64,000 nucleotides of DNA from Galbula dea (GCA_013399015.1 VWZX01001048.1:248001-312000), one strand, 5' to 3'. Numbered from the stretch's first letter, positions 40,701 to 52,236 are shown. Numbers and translations: made by a program. The notes: a model not told the origin generated them from the sequence alone.

Positions 40701-42065
40701 ATCCTCTTTGGTCCACTACTTTGTAGAAGCACCTCAACCTTCCTGATACTCCCCTTATCAGACCAGTGTTGAAGTGTCAAATCATTAACAGAGGCTGAGG
40801 TCTTCTGGAAACAGCCCCACTAGGGCAAATTCAACCCTGCTATTGGTCTGCCAGGCTAAGAGGGTTACCTGCCTCAAGGAGGAAAGCACAGCAGTGGAGA
40901 TGTAAACTGAAATTCATGGGACTCATGCAGACTACTCAGTGGTCACATAAATACTATATTGTGACCCCTCTGCCAGAGAGAATGAGTGGCACAGGCTGTA
41001 GAAGCAGCCAGGATCTGGCAGACCCAGAGAACAGTGTCTTTGAATCACTCAGTGATCTCTTGATATTGGACATCTTAAAGGCTGTGATAACTAAACTGGG
41101 TGCAAGTAACAGAGCCCATCATGGCCAGCAGCCTGAGGAATTAACTGCCACCCCTTTTGGACACTGTCTTTTTACTAAATTTTCCCTGCATTTCACACAC
41201 ACATGGAGTACTTGGTACGTAGTGTGTTGTTGTCATAATGAAATCATGGGGAATCAGATGGAAAAATGTGTGTTTGAGCACTTAAAGCTAGACTTGTAGA
41301 CCACAAAACAGACTTCACAAGTAGAGGTCAAGGTGGCACCAATTAAGACAAGATTATATTTAATGGAGAGTCACCTGGATTGAATTAAGTGTATTTTCTT
41401 GGACATAGCAGGCTGGAATCAGGATAAACAAACTGCTCCAGAATTCCTAGGTGACCTTCTAATAATTATGACCAAATTTGAGTTTCAAGTCTTCAGAGCC
41501 CCCAAATTATCTTTTATATAAGAACACACATTGCTACTCGGGAGGTCCGTTTGTTGTGATGAAGACAACATAAAATAAATCCCTCACACACAATACTGCA
41601 GGTGGAGGCTGCAAAGCAGTTTCTTCAACCAGTAGAGCTAATGGGCCTCCAGTGTAAAATACATTTTTGTAACTCCCTTTCTTCAGACCTCCTTTTGTTG
41701 TGAGAAACACAATGCCAAAAAAACTTAATGGCTTTGTTTTCCAGTCCATAAACTGCTGACATGTCACTGGTGCGGTGGTTAAGCATACATGGTAAGTCCA
41801 ACAGAGTTCAAGCTTGTGCTACAAGCACTGGGGCCACCACTTTTGTTTTTGTTGCAAGTTTCTAGTTGTTGCACATTTAAAATATGAAAACATACCTCTA
41901 CTTAGAAACACATAATAAAAATATGATACATATACTTCTCAGTCTTCTGCGTTCAATCTGTGTCATCTTTGCCTCTTGTGCAGGCAGGGTGCCTAGGAGA
42001 TGAAGACAAAGTTGTACAATTAGGCTTAATCTAATTCCCGTTTGCCAGTCTTGGATTGTATGTTC
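37748..42065. other. Intergenic desert, no recognisable gene
   Basis: AT-rich unique DNA. The frame at 40916-41299 (plus, 127 codons) has no domain I recognise. Confidence 0.55.
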
Positions 42066-42506
42066 ACAGAATCACGAATCTTAGGGGTTGGAAGGGACCT
42101 CTGGAGATCATCTAGTACAACCTCCCTGTCAGAGCAGGTTCTCATAGACCAGGTTGCACAGGATGGCAAGCAGGTAGGTTTTGAGTGTCTCCAGAGATGG
42201 AAACACCACCATCTTCCTAGGCAGCCTGTTCCAGTGCTCCAGCACTCTCAAAGTAAAGAAGTTCCTCCTTATGTTTAGATGGAACTTCCTATGTTCCAGT
42301 TTTTGCCCATTGCCTCTTGTCCTGTCACTAGGCATCAGTGAAGAAAGCCTAGCCCCATATTCCTGACACCCACCTATTGAGTACTTATAAGCATTGACAA
42401 GATCCCCCCTCAGTCTTCTCCTTTCCAGGCTAAACAGCCCCAGCTCTCTCAGCCTCTCACTGTAAGACAGATGTTCTAGTCCCCTAATCACTTCCCTAGC
42501 CCTAAT
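42066..42506 (-). mobile_element. CR1 LINE, short 3' fragment with open frame
   Basis: From 42506 on the minus strand the sequence reads REVIRGLEHLSYSERLRELG, then FSLERRRLRGDLVNAYKY, then PSDRTRGNGQKLEHRKFHLN and NFFTLRVLEHWNRLPRK, all in one open frame to a stop at 42131-42129. A CR1 3' UTR follows and ends in a decayed ATTCTGTG 8-mer pair. The 5' junction is sharp: homology stops at about 42506, where an AATAATCT-type AT-rich repeat begins. The open frame suggests a fairly recent insertion of the same subfamily as the 14.1-kb copy. No target-site duplication was recognised, which is usual for CR1. Confidence 0.92.
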
Positions 42507-42886
42507 ATAATAATCTGCTAATAATCTCCTAATAATCTTCTCGTTCTCATTAAGAAGAGTACTGGTCAACAGTTTTACCAAAAGAGAGTTTCTTTTGAAA
42601 ATATTTTGGTTCACTGAGCTCCACTGATCCAGCCAAGACATTTCGATACCTGTTTAATGAGCCTATGTAAGATTTCAGATCTGTTAGTTTGAATCTGGAG
42701 GGAGTGGTGGGGAATCATATTTTAAAAGAATAAAAATACACCAGCATCAATAGTTCTTAGAAAGCTTGCAAAGACATTTCTAAAACCTTTGCATGGGATG
42801 TACAGCATCCAAGGTGTAATGAAGGTATAAGTGGTTATGTTTGTCACCATCTGATTCAGTGTTTCACAGCCTAGTTATTTCCACAA

Positions 42887-42946
42887 CCTTAGTGCTGCCA
42901 CCACCCTTTTTAGAAAAATAAACAAATATATGAAAATTTGTTTTCA
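42887..42946 (+). repeat. Direct repeat, copy 1 (60 bp)
   Basis: Begins CCTTAGTGCTGCCACCACCC and ends ATATATGAAAATTTGTTTTCA. It is near-identical to 44063-44126, differing by a ~4-bp indel in the A-rich centre and a few substitutions. Flanks are unrelated to those of copy 2. Its 3' end is also one arm of a hairpin. Confidence 0.9.
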
Positions 42947-42953
42947 TATATTT
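42924..42953. repeat. Perfect inverted repeat, 13-bp arms, 4-nt loop
   Basis: AAATATATGAAAA at 42924-42936 pairs with TTTTCATATATTT at 42941-42953 around TTTG. It spans the 3' boundary of direct-repeat copy 1. Confidence 0.92.
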
Positions 42954-44062
42954 ATTAAGCCTTTCCTGCCTCTTACAGAGAGATGTCACTTTCCAGTGAG
43001 TCTTTTGTAAGTGACTATCTATCTTCTGGGTACTACCACCAGTTCTGCAAGTTATGGCAAGTGAATCAATGTTTGTTCACTACTTCTCTGAGCTGAATTC
43101 AAGCTTGAAATTGCTGGTAATGCTGCTCCTACTTCCTACCAATAATCTTTCTGCTAGGACAGTCAAGAAAATTATTTTGAGCCCTGAAACCTCCTTAAAG
43201 TTTGTGGGTACATGGCCATCAGTATGATTCAAACTAAAGCTGACAGTCCCGAAGGGCCACATTAGTTTTCCCACAAAAAAACGTGAATGTAACACTTCTG
43301 TCCCACACTTGGCAGGTTATTAATTTATTTTAATTTGCAGTAACCATGACTGAGTTACATTCATCTTCCCAGATGTTGTTAGTGATGAAAGCTCAAGGAA
43401 TAAGCCTTTTCTGCTGTTGATGTACAGTGTGCCAAACCTCATCTTGAGCCCCTGGCTCCTGCTGTACTTTCCTTCTGTCTGTACTGCTGCTTTGTGATAA
43501 ATGAAACTTGCAGAATCACACGTACCATGGTATAGGAACAAGCATCTTGTCTGGGGAGTGGTCAGAGCCGGAGGCTAGAAACTTGGGTTGTGTGTACATC
43601 TGCGGAGGCTCATGTAATAACTACAGCAAAGTTATTATAACTAAAGCAAAAGTGCTGAGGCTTTGATTACAAACGTCAAACAAAATGGGAAACAAAGCAA
43701 GGCTGAGGAAGGAAAAGGGCCCCATCCCCATGTTCTCCCCCCACCTCATCACAATGAACCGCTTTTCTGCCTTTGTTTTATTTGCTTTAAAAGCCTTTGC
43801 AGTCTTCCCTTCTTGGCACATTTATAGAGTCCTGCACAGCTCAGAGTTTACTCTCAGTTACACTGAAAAGCCCCAGATGGTATAAAAGATCATTTGTAAA
43901 TAAATGAACAATCAGAAGCAAAAAGCTCTGCAGAAACCCTTTATCAGCCTATTGTCATTTTTTATAAAGCGCCTCAGAAACAGATTGCATGCTTCACCAA
44001 CTGCCTGAAACAGTCATGTTACCCATTTGTGCATATAGAGATCAATTTCAGTTCAGCTAATC

Positions 44063-44126
44063 CCTTAGTGCTGCCACCACCCTTTATAGAAAAAGAAAGA
44101 AACAAATATATGAAAATTTCTTTTCA
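44063..44126 (+). repeat. Direct repeat, copy 2 (64 bp)
   Basis: Same unit as 42887-42946 in the same orientation, about 1.18 kb further on, with an extra GAAA-like insertion and without the palindromic 3' extension of copy 1. Confidence 0.9.
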
Positions 44127-44769
44127 GGGTTTTGATTTCCATGAAGCTCCTTGCCCCATACTGTGACTCATCCTGACAGCAGGGATGTACCAGACCTCCA
44201 CTTGCCAGAGGAGAGAGGAGGGATCCAAGGAGCATCCCCCAGTTTTCCCCTCATGTCGCTTACTTGTGAACTCGTCCACCAACCTGAACATGAGATGAGC
44301 CCCCTGGTATGGGTGTGGCTGAAACCTCTGGTTTTGTTCCTGCTGTCCCCTGGGGCTCTGTGTCTTCCTCATCTGCCTCTGTCCACCCCTGGGTGCCATG
44401 GTGGCCATGCTTTGTTCAGAACTCTGGCCTGTCCGGGTGACCTTGGTCTCCTCCATGGTGGGCCATAGTGTCCCCTACCAGAAACACTTTGCAGTCTGGG
44501 ATTAGGCTGAACCCATGCTGTCTTCCAGGAAGGTGAGAATAGATCAGGTCTGAGGGGCACCCCTTGAAGCACCAGCTCAGGTGTGGTGGGCAGGCAGAGA
44601 AGGAGTCTGAGCACTCATTTCCTGCTCTTGGCCTTTCTGTTCTAACGTGAAATACAAAGGGCTTTGCAACTGCTGTGCAGCTTTTGCTTAGAGCTATGTG
44701 GGTACTTGGCACTTAAGATATTCCCAGTAGTGCTCCTAGTGCCCATAGGCATGAATACATAGAGGTACC

Positions 44770-44905
44770 CCACCTTTACAAGGTGCTAGTCAGAACATAC
44801 ATGCATATATAGGGACAGTGCATGCACATGTATGTGTATATATAAATATATATATATATGCATGTACTAAGCATATGTACATATGTACTTGCATGCCTGT
44901 ATGTG
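44770..44905. repeat. Alternating purine-pyrimidine / TA-rich tract
   Basis: TG/CA and TA dinucleotide steps dominate, with a (TA)-type core at about 44837-44859, several GCATGC/GCATGT-like palindromes and a perfect 12-bp palindrome GTACATATGTAC at 44877-44888. The composition favours Z-DNA or cruciform formation. Confidence 0.75.
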
Positions 44906-46375
44906 CTACCAGTCAGGCCTCTGCCATTAGTGTAGACATAGCTGGTATTTGAGAACCAATGAGGAAATAAAACAGTTTATCTGTTGGACAAAGTAATAGC
45001 TGGGGAACTGTTGCATCCTGCTTCCCACAGAAGCCAGCCCTCCCTTTCAGTGCTGCAGAGACAGGAGAGGAAGCCATTTCTCAGGAAATCTCTTGTTGTC
45101 CTGGCCTTGACCAGACGCAGATGGGCTCTTTGCCACTCTGGCTATGGAAGCAGCCTGGGTATGCTCTTTCTCCCAGTTCCTTGGACATAGCGATGCATGG
45201 TTGCATCAGCCACGATGCCAGCAAGTTGCAGCAGAGCGGACATGATTGTCCTGGTGGAAAGGGTTCAGATCTTTCCACCTCAAAATCAGACTCAGCGTGT
45301 TAGTTAAGGTCCTACAATAGTTATTTATGCTATTCACAGTAGTTTCTTTTCTACATACATGACATATTAAATGAATGTATTGATACTTCTTTTCCAGCCA
45401 AAGACTGCTAGACAGAGACAGAAAACTCTCTTCCAGAGCTGCAAGCTTCCTTATTTTCACTGAGTACCCAGTGATAGCATTCAGCCATCAGCAGTGCCAC
45501 ACATGCTAAGCCACAAGTGTCACATTTACCATCCCACTGATCACAGGAAAGTGAAATTTAATAACTCCGTCCTGACTGCATACCAGAGCCTCTTCAAGGC
45601 ATCACATTAGTAAGAAACACAGAGGGGAGCCCATAATAAATGTTACAAGGGGAAATAACTTTGGCTGATAAGGAGCTGAGCAGATGACAAATCACAAAAG
45701 CCTCTAGTGAACCCCTCAGGAGCAGATAACCTTGAGACATACCTGTATATAAAGATTAAACAGCAACCCAAGCTCAGCAGAGATTTATAGAGCTTTGCAA
45801 GTGTCTTGGTTTCACTGTTTGCTTTTGTAGTAATTTCTGGACTTTATTGTTGGTTTCTGTCTGTTAGTATTCTGTACAAGCTCAAAAATACAGGCATAGA
45901 GAAGTCACCTCAGGAAAAAAAAAAAGGAATTTATTTGAAATATTTTACAAGGAGATTTTATAGATCAATATCTCCAGCAAATGAGAAAGATAACCAGGAA
46001 AGGGCACAGTACATCTGTGAGTGAGGTTGTGCAAAGATACAAACAAAAACATGAAGGATAAAATATATTGACATGTTCGAGCTTACTGGCTAAATCTGGT
46101 TATTCATTCCTCTGTAAGTGGAAGTCCTAGTTATTATGGGCTATATACTTTTTGTAAGACAAATATGAGAGGCAGTAAATGCCTTTGTTAGTGTGCTTCA
46201 AACAAGAGGGGTAGAGGCTACTGCTGCTTTTCAGGGCCTCTCAGGAAAAATACCCATGGGCAAAAAAACCTGTGGCCATTTATGAACTGGATCAAAACCT
46301 TAGCCAGGGAGATTGTTCTGCCTAATGGCCAAAGTGAAAGAGTACGGACCTGAAACAGTTAGGTACTATTCTAAA

Positions 46376-46580
46376 TGCCAGAAAATACTTTTTACTGTAG
46401 GGGTGACCAAGTCCTGCAAGAGGTTGCCCAGAGAAGCTGAGGAGTCTCCTTCCTTGGAGATATTCAAAAACTGTGTGGACAGTCCCAGAAACTGGCCCTA
46501 GGTGGCTCTGCTTGAGCAGGAGGGTTGAACCAGATAACCTCCAGAGGTCCCTTCCAGCCTCAACCATTCTTTGATTCTGT
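46376..46580 (+). mobile_element. CR1 LINE, very short 3' end, plus orientation
   Basis: This is the only clear modern-type CR1 piece in the plus orientation. It encodes the last ORF2 codons (KRLPREAEESPSLEIFKNCVD), then a 3' UTR containing CCAGAGGTCCCTTCCAGCC and a degenerate ATTCTTTG-ATTCTGTC end. It is truncated to about 200 bp; the 5' boundary is blurred and could lie up to 60 bp earlier. Confidence 0.9.
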
Positions 46581-48399
46581 CATTTCTTGCTCAGTTACTG
46601 AGTCTCTCCAGCTTTAGTTGATGGCCTTTAGCTCTTTGTCTATTAAAAGGGTCTAACTTTGCCTAATTTGCAAGGATGGGAGCATTGATAAGGAAATGTT
46701 GCTGAAGAGACAGATTATGTGCAGGAGCAGTTTACCCAACAGGGGTGGCTCCTCTTTCAAAAGGACAATTACTCAGCTACCACCAAAGTTTGGCTTCCCT
46801 AGCCTCACCCTTTCAACTTCCAAACAAAACCTCATGCCACTAGGTCACAGTGCAGCAGGCCAGAGTACAGTGAGCAGGTCTTACAGCCAAACCTCTCGTG
46901 CAGGTGTGCTTCCCTATTGCAGGCTGGCAAGGAGGAAAAGCATCGTAAATCAACGGGTGAAAGTCTGCATGGGCAGAGCTCCATCCAGGAGCCAGTCAGT
47001 CTCCCCAGGTTCAAGGATGATGCTGATGTTGTGGTTTGCTGCACGTAGAGAGGGACCATGCTTATCTGACTCAGAAACTCAATGTGCAAAGTTGAAGGTG
47101 ATTACCAGTGGCTGCTTCTTGTCATACTTGCAGAGAGCCAGATGTGCCCTGTATGGTGTATGAAACACCACGTGCCAACATTTCACTCCAAACACATTCA
47201 ATAAAAATAAAAAAAAAATGAGGAGGAGGGATTAGATGACAATTGAGCTGTTGTTTGTGCAAGCGGAAGAAATAACTTTTCAGGAACAGACCATGGGTCA
47301 GGGCAGTGGACAGTGTGGGCGTTCGCTGGAGAAGTCAGACTAAACACGCAGTGATGTGTTTTATGCTTAAGGCACTGTTGGGAACAAAAATGATATTAAG
47401 CATACACAAGACACTGAGGAAGAACAAACAACTTATTGTGTGGAAAGCAAAAGTGCTTTGGATGGGACAGTAAGACTATCTGATTTTAAAATTCATCAGC
47501 AGTTTGAGAGATTCAAGATCTGTTCTAGCATGGCTTTGGTTTAGGCACATCTCTTGACAAAGCTAAGACGTTTCCAAATCAAATAACTTCGTTTACTTGT
47601 TTCTCTGCTGGAACCATGTAACACTGTGGTTTTTATTAGGTGGATGATCATATTGGTTAAAGGCAAGTGGATGGAAATGCAAGGGAAAATTCACATTTAA
47701 GAATAAATTTCACAAATAAGAGCAAAGAGCAGCTCCAAGATTCTGACTTGATATCCACAGTTGTCCTAGACTGGCTCAAACATATGCTTCTTTGTGGAAT
47801 GGTCAGACATGAGGGAGAAGCCCACAGGCCTTGAAACATCCCTAGGAGCAATGACAAATACCAAGCTTCCTCAGCTAAGTCTGAAGTTGGTGTTTCCAGT
47901 GTGCCATTGCTCTCCTTCAGGAGCTGTTCCTTTACTTCACAAGCACACAGTCAATGATTCCCCTCTTGGCTGCGCTGGTACCTAAATCATATTAACTGTG
48001 CCAGCTTCCCTACACACAGGGGAAGGAGAGGGAACAAAGCAGAGGGAGACAGACACACAAGTCCATTTTGAAGTACTTAAGAAACTCAGATTATATAGTA
48101 ATGCAAAATATTTTTATATCATCCCAGGACATTTTTGTTTGTACTGCTGAGTGCTATTTTATTTGTTCCAGCTTTGCCACAGATGCACAAACACTGTAAA
48201 AGGTGAAAGAATGTCTACTCTATATTATGGCTTTTAAAAAATCAGAAAAGCAAGTAAAATCCATTTCTTAAGCAAACATTCCATTAAAAAAAAATCACTA
48301 TATGTTTATAGAAAAGATTTTTTAACAAAGGTTTAATTTAAAAAAGTTAATAACTGGGTATTCCAGAAGGTTTGAGTCAGCCACAGTAGTAATAAGGGG
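46581..48399. other. Intergenic stretch just past the putative KLF12 3' end
   Basis: Contains a 155-codon open frame (46696-47163 plus) followed by AATAAA at 47200-47205 and an A-rich run to 47218, then unique AT-rich DNA. No known protein was recognised in the frame (Ser/Arg/Leu-rich, no domain). Confidence 0.5.
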
Positions 48400-48460
48400 T
48401 TTTGTTCCATACAAAATGCTTTATTTAACCTTCATGCCTCCATTCAGATAATTATACAAA
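48395..48460 (-). terminator. KLF12: Candidate distal polyadenylation site of KLF12
   Basis: On the minus strand an AATAAA occupies 48425-48420. A UGUA (CFIm-type) motif lies about 30 nt upstream at 48458-48455, and a plausible CA cleavage point lies about 20 nt downstream near 48400. The following 30 nt are only moderately U/GU-rich, so this is a candidate rather than a proven end. It gives a ~9-kb UTR. Confidence 0.42.
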
Positions 48461-51400
48461 TGCATACATTTAAAGGTTTAAACTCTATTTCAATTCACAG
48501 CTCAATTCATAGGAAAGTTGAATACAGAAAAGCAATGCACCAACAAAATATGTCTGAGACACCATTAAAAACGATAACACTTGTTCATTTAAATCTTTGA
48601 GAATAGAGTGGAATAATCATCCTCTGACAGAATTTCATTAGGGGACTCCCTTTACATTACCATAGGGCAAAAATCACCATTTTACAGTAAGAGGAAAAAA
48701 AGCTCTGAGAATATTTACAATACATACACTATACATAAATACAAGAACAACACTTACATAATATTAATAAACTTATAACATAGGTGTTGCCTAAACACTA
48801 CATAGCATATAAACGCAGAGGAAACTATTGGGAAATTAGATCATCAGGTGTTTTACTTTTGAAGCAAAGTAATTTTTGCATTTAAAAGCTTTTGAAAAGA
48901 AGGCAAAAGAAAGACTTAACAAACTAACACATTTGCTTGCTAGCACTGGTATTTTTATTTCTTTTAAGTGTAGGACCTCTGTTGACACTATTATCTCTAT
49001 GGGGTTACTGATAATGACCCTCCCTTTTGCATCTTATCTAGGAAAGATTGAGGTGCTGTATAGACTAATTCCACTGCTGTGAAGTTTCAGTTCCAAATTA
49101 TTCACTTTTTAAACTAAGGGATGTTTTTGTATTTTTACACAGGAGGATCAAATAAACACTCACCAGTACATACAACAACAATGACCTGATTAGAAGGAAC
49201 AATTAGGGGCCAAATGCAAATCCATCCTTAGAATTTCATTCAACTAAAGCCATAGGGGAATTTGCTTCTTCCATAAGTGACTTGGCCAAGAATGATATTT
49301 TTCATTATTGTTTGTTCCTAAACACAGCTGAAAGAACTTTCCAGTTTAATGATATTTTTGACCCCACATGTTGATAGCAGTGTCCACATCTCTCTCACTT
49401 GAAGTGTATTGAGTGCATGTGTCTGTGTGTGTGGGTTGAAATTTTAAGGATTATTGTTTATGAAGCTTAAGTAATTCATTAGTAGTTCTGTGTACATTCT
49501 ATTGCAAATGCAAATGGGAGATAAAACTTTTTAAGGACAGACAGAGGGTCAAGAGAGCATACTGTGTAGGAGTCCAGCAGAGAACTTACATTTACCAAGG
49601 AAGTAATGTATAGGATGATATGGAAAGAAATAAACTGTGGGGTATTTTTAATGAAAAATAAGATGCAAATGTAGCAGGGAAAAGTAGTTTGAAACCAGAA
49701 ATTACAGCACAGACTTTGAACTGTGAAAAAGATTAGTTCAGCTGTGAAAAGTATGGGTCAAATTGTCATTCTGAAGATGATCTTTGTACCTAGAAAGGCA
49801 GGGACAGGGAGAAAAGCAGTTTCTGAACCTATTTCTGTATTTAATGGGTCATGCTTATGACAATCCATCAAAGCCATCACCTGTGGTCCCCGACCAGACA
49901 CCGAGCTATTGATTTTTATATACAGAGGTCACAGCATGGACCAAGATTTAGTAAGTCATTGTGTGAACCACCATTCACCTTTCATATATGACAGTATCTT
50001 GGCTCACTAAAACTTTTGAGGCTGCACTGGGGAAGATGTTGCAGGTCACACATATGGACAATGGGACCTCAAATAATTTTTTCTAATCTTAATTAACATG
50101 TGAAATTTTGCTTGTCTGGAGGGCTGAAAAACTTTGTACTGAATAAGTTAAAAATTATGACAAAGGCAACTTAGTTTATCTCATAATTTAAAGTCAGTAA
50201 GCACAAGCTGCTATAGAAGTATGGTGGCAAATCAGTAAAACTGAAAAAAAAACCCAGCTGTTTTTGTTCTACAGAATGAAGGAAGAAAAGTTTGGCTTAT
50301 TTTGGGATGGTGAAGACAAGGTGCCCCTTCCTATGCAAGCACTAACAGACAAAGGGACGGAGTCAGCTAAAATTCCTATCATTGAAAATTTCCAAGGTGT
50401 CTGCTTGTAGTGTTGCTGCTCTAGAATAAAGAACCAAATCCATCTCTCCAACAAGGGCTCAGGTATGAGGTAAGAAACCAGTGTTTCCTTAGTCCTTTTG
50501 ATGACACATTCCCTGGCGCCCTTCTAAAATTTGCAGTATGTGGATTTTTTGTACTTAAAATCTGGAGATCAAGCTCAGGATGACAGAATACATATATGCA
50601 TGTTCTAATGGGATTATTTCCACTGGTGGCTAACATTTTAAAAGAAGTGGTTAGTAACTAGCGGTCTTGTCACAATTAACCGACACACATAAATGCCAAG
50701 TGTCTAGTTTTTACATGCAAGCCCAGATGGTTTTCTTTTTTTTTACCTGCACTTTGTTCTGTATATGTGCATCTTCTGGTACACTCAATCCTGCCTCAGT
50801 GAATAAAACCCAAACACCCATTCTCTCACTCCAGCAGCAGCAACTCACTGATGGCAGCAAAAGTCTAGGCAAAATGCGGAATTTTTCAAATACATAATTC
50901 TATCTGGAAAAATTTACAGGATGGAAAGCAATCTTCCTTGGCAAAGGTATTAGGACAATGAATTGCACTTTGATTTCCAATAAATTCATTTTTAGAAGCA
51001 GAAGCAGCATGCAGGATGGCATTACACAGCTATTCTAAGAATCCATTAGCAGCAGTTATTTTTTTTTAGATAAATCTACTAATTTAAAAAAAATTAGTAA
51101 TTGAGAAACAAGAAAGAGTGGAAGTCACAGCTAGCCATTTTCTTGTAAGATCAATTAGTCTATTGATGCAAATATTTAGGCCACTCAAATTAAAAATGTT
51201 ACTCTATTTTAGGAATACTAACTTGTTTTTTGCTATTCAAACAGTCCCTAGACTGACAGTCTCCATTTTTCCACTCGTACCCAAAAAAAAGAAAAATAAG
51301 TGATATATTTTGTCCACTGCTGAAATCCACTGATTCTAAGCTTATATTAAATACTATAAGCATTACATGATGAATAAAAAGGAGACTTAAGTGAACTCTG

Positions 51401-52131
51401 TGTTTCCAGAGTTCAATGCAGAGGATTCTTCAAGAGAATCTCCGTTCCATCATACACCTTTAAAAAACTCCATTGGGTTTATTGCTGGTTTTTGGACTAT
51501 TTCACTAGAGACTACCCTGGATACATGAGCACAACAGACATAAATAAGGAAAAAATTGCCTAAAACACTGCTTGACAATGACCTCCAGTCACACCTACCA
51601 AGAATCGATATGGATATGAGTAATTTGTAAACTAGAAAAAATGATTACTTTTCTTTAGTATATGACAGGTGTTATCTGAGAAAATAACTAAAACTTCTAA
51701 CACAGTATCTCACCATGTGAAAATACAAATGGCACTTTGTGTTTGTTTCTGTGCTGCATTATTGTTCTTGGAGTAAAATTTTGTTTTCACCTTATTGTTA
51801 ACAGAATCCCTTAAGTTATTGCTGTGTAAAAGTATAGGAACATCCCATCAGTTCTACTTACAGGCACTTTCAGTTTCTGTTTCATGTTTTAAAATAGATT
51901 TTAGGCTACCTTGCTGAAGTGTATGTGCATTTTAAATGTCACAACTGTCCTGCTACAATTGATTTTGCTGACACGTTACTGCACCTAGAAGACTCCCATC
52001 AGCAAAATCTGCAAAAATCAGCTGCCTATTTCAGCTCTGCAACCTTTATTCAAGATGCATTGTAGTCAGGGAAATATAAAATGAGTTTCCCATTGCTGTA
52101 TTTGCAGTTCACTGTAAGATGACAAAAGGAA

Positions 52132-52236
52132 TCCCCCCCTAAAAAAAAAAAACCCACAAAAAAACCCAACAAAAAACCCCAAACCCACCACAAGAAAAAA
52201 AAAAACCAACAAAAAACAACCAACCAACCCTAAACC
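52132..52236 (-). repeat. A/C low-complexity tract; G/U-rich on the KLF12 sense strand
   Basis: On the plus strand this is almost only A and C. On the sense strand of KLF12 it has G runs at 52186-52184 (3), 52180-52177 (4), 52167-52165 (3), 52155-52153 (3) and 52139-52133 (7), separated by U-rich spacers of 3, 9, 9 and 13 nt. It is a simple-sequence tract that could fold as a long-loop G-quadruplex in the RNA. Confidence 0.7.

Larger units (their letters stand above)
42507..46375. other. Intergenic stretch with clustered unusual structure
   Basis: Holds, in order, copy 1 of a ~60-bp repeat (42887-42946) with a hairpin, unique sequence that looks regulatory (43620-44062), copy 2 of the repeat (44063-44126), a GC-rich block (44130-44640), an alternating purine-pyrimidine tract (44770-44905) and ordinary AT-rich DNA. 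No gene was recognised. Confidence 0.55.
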
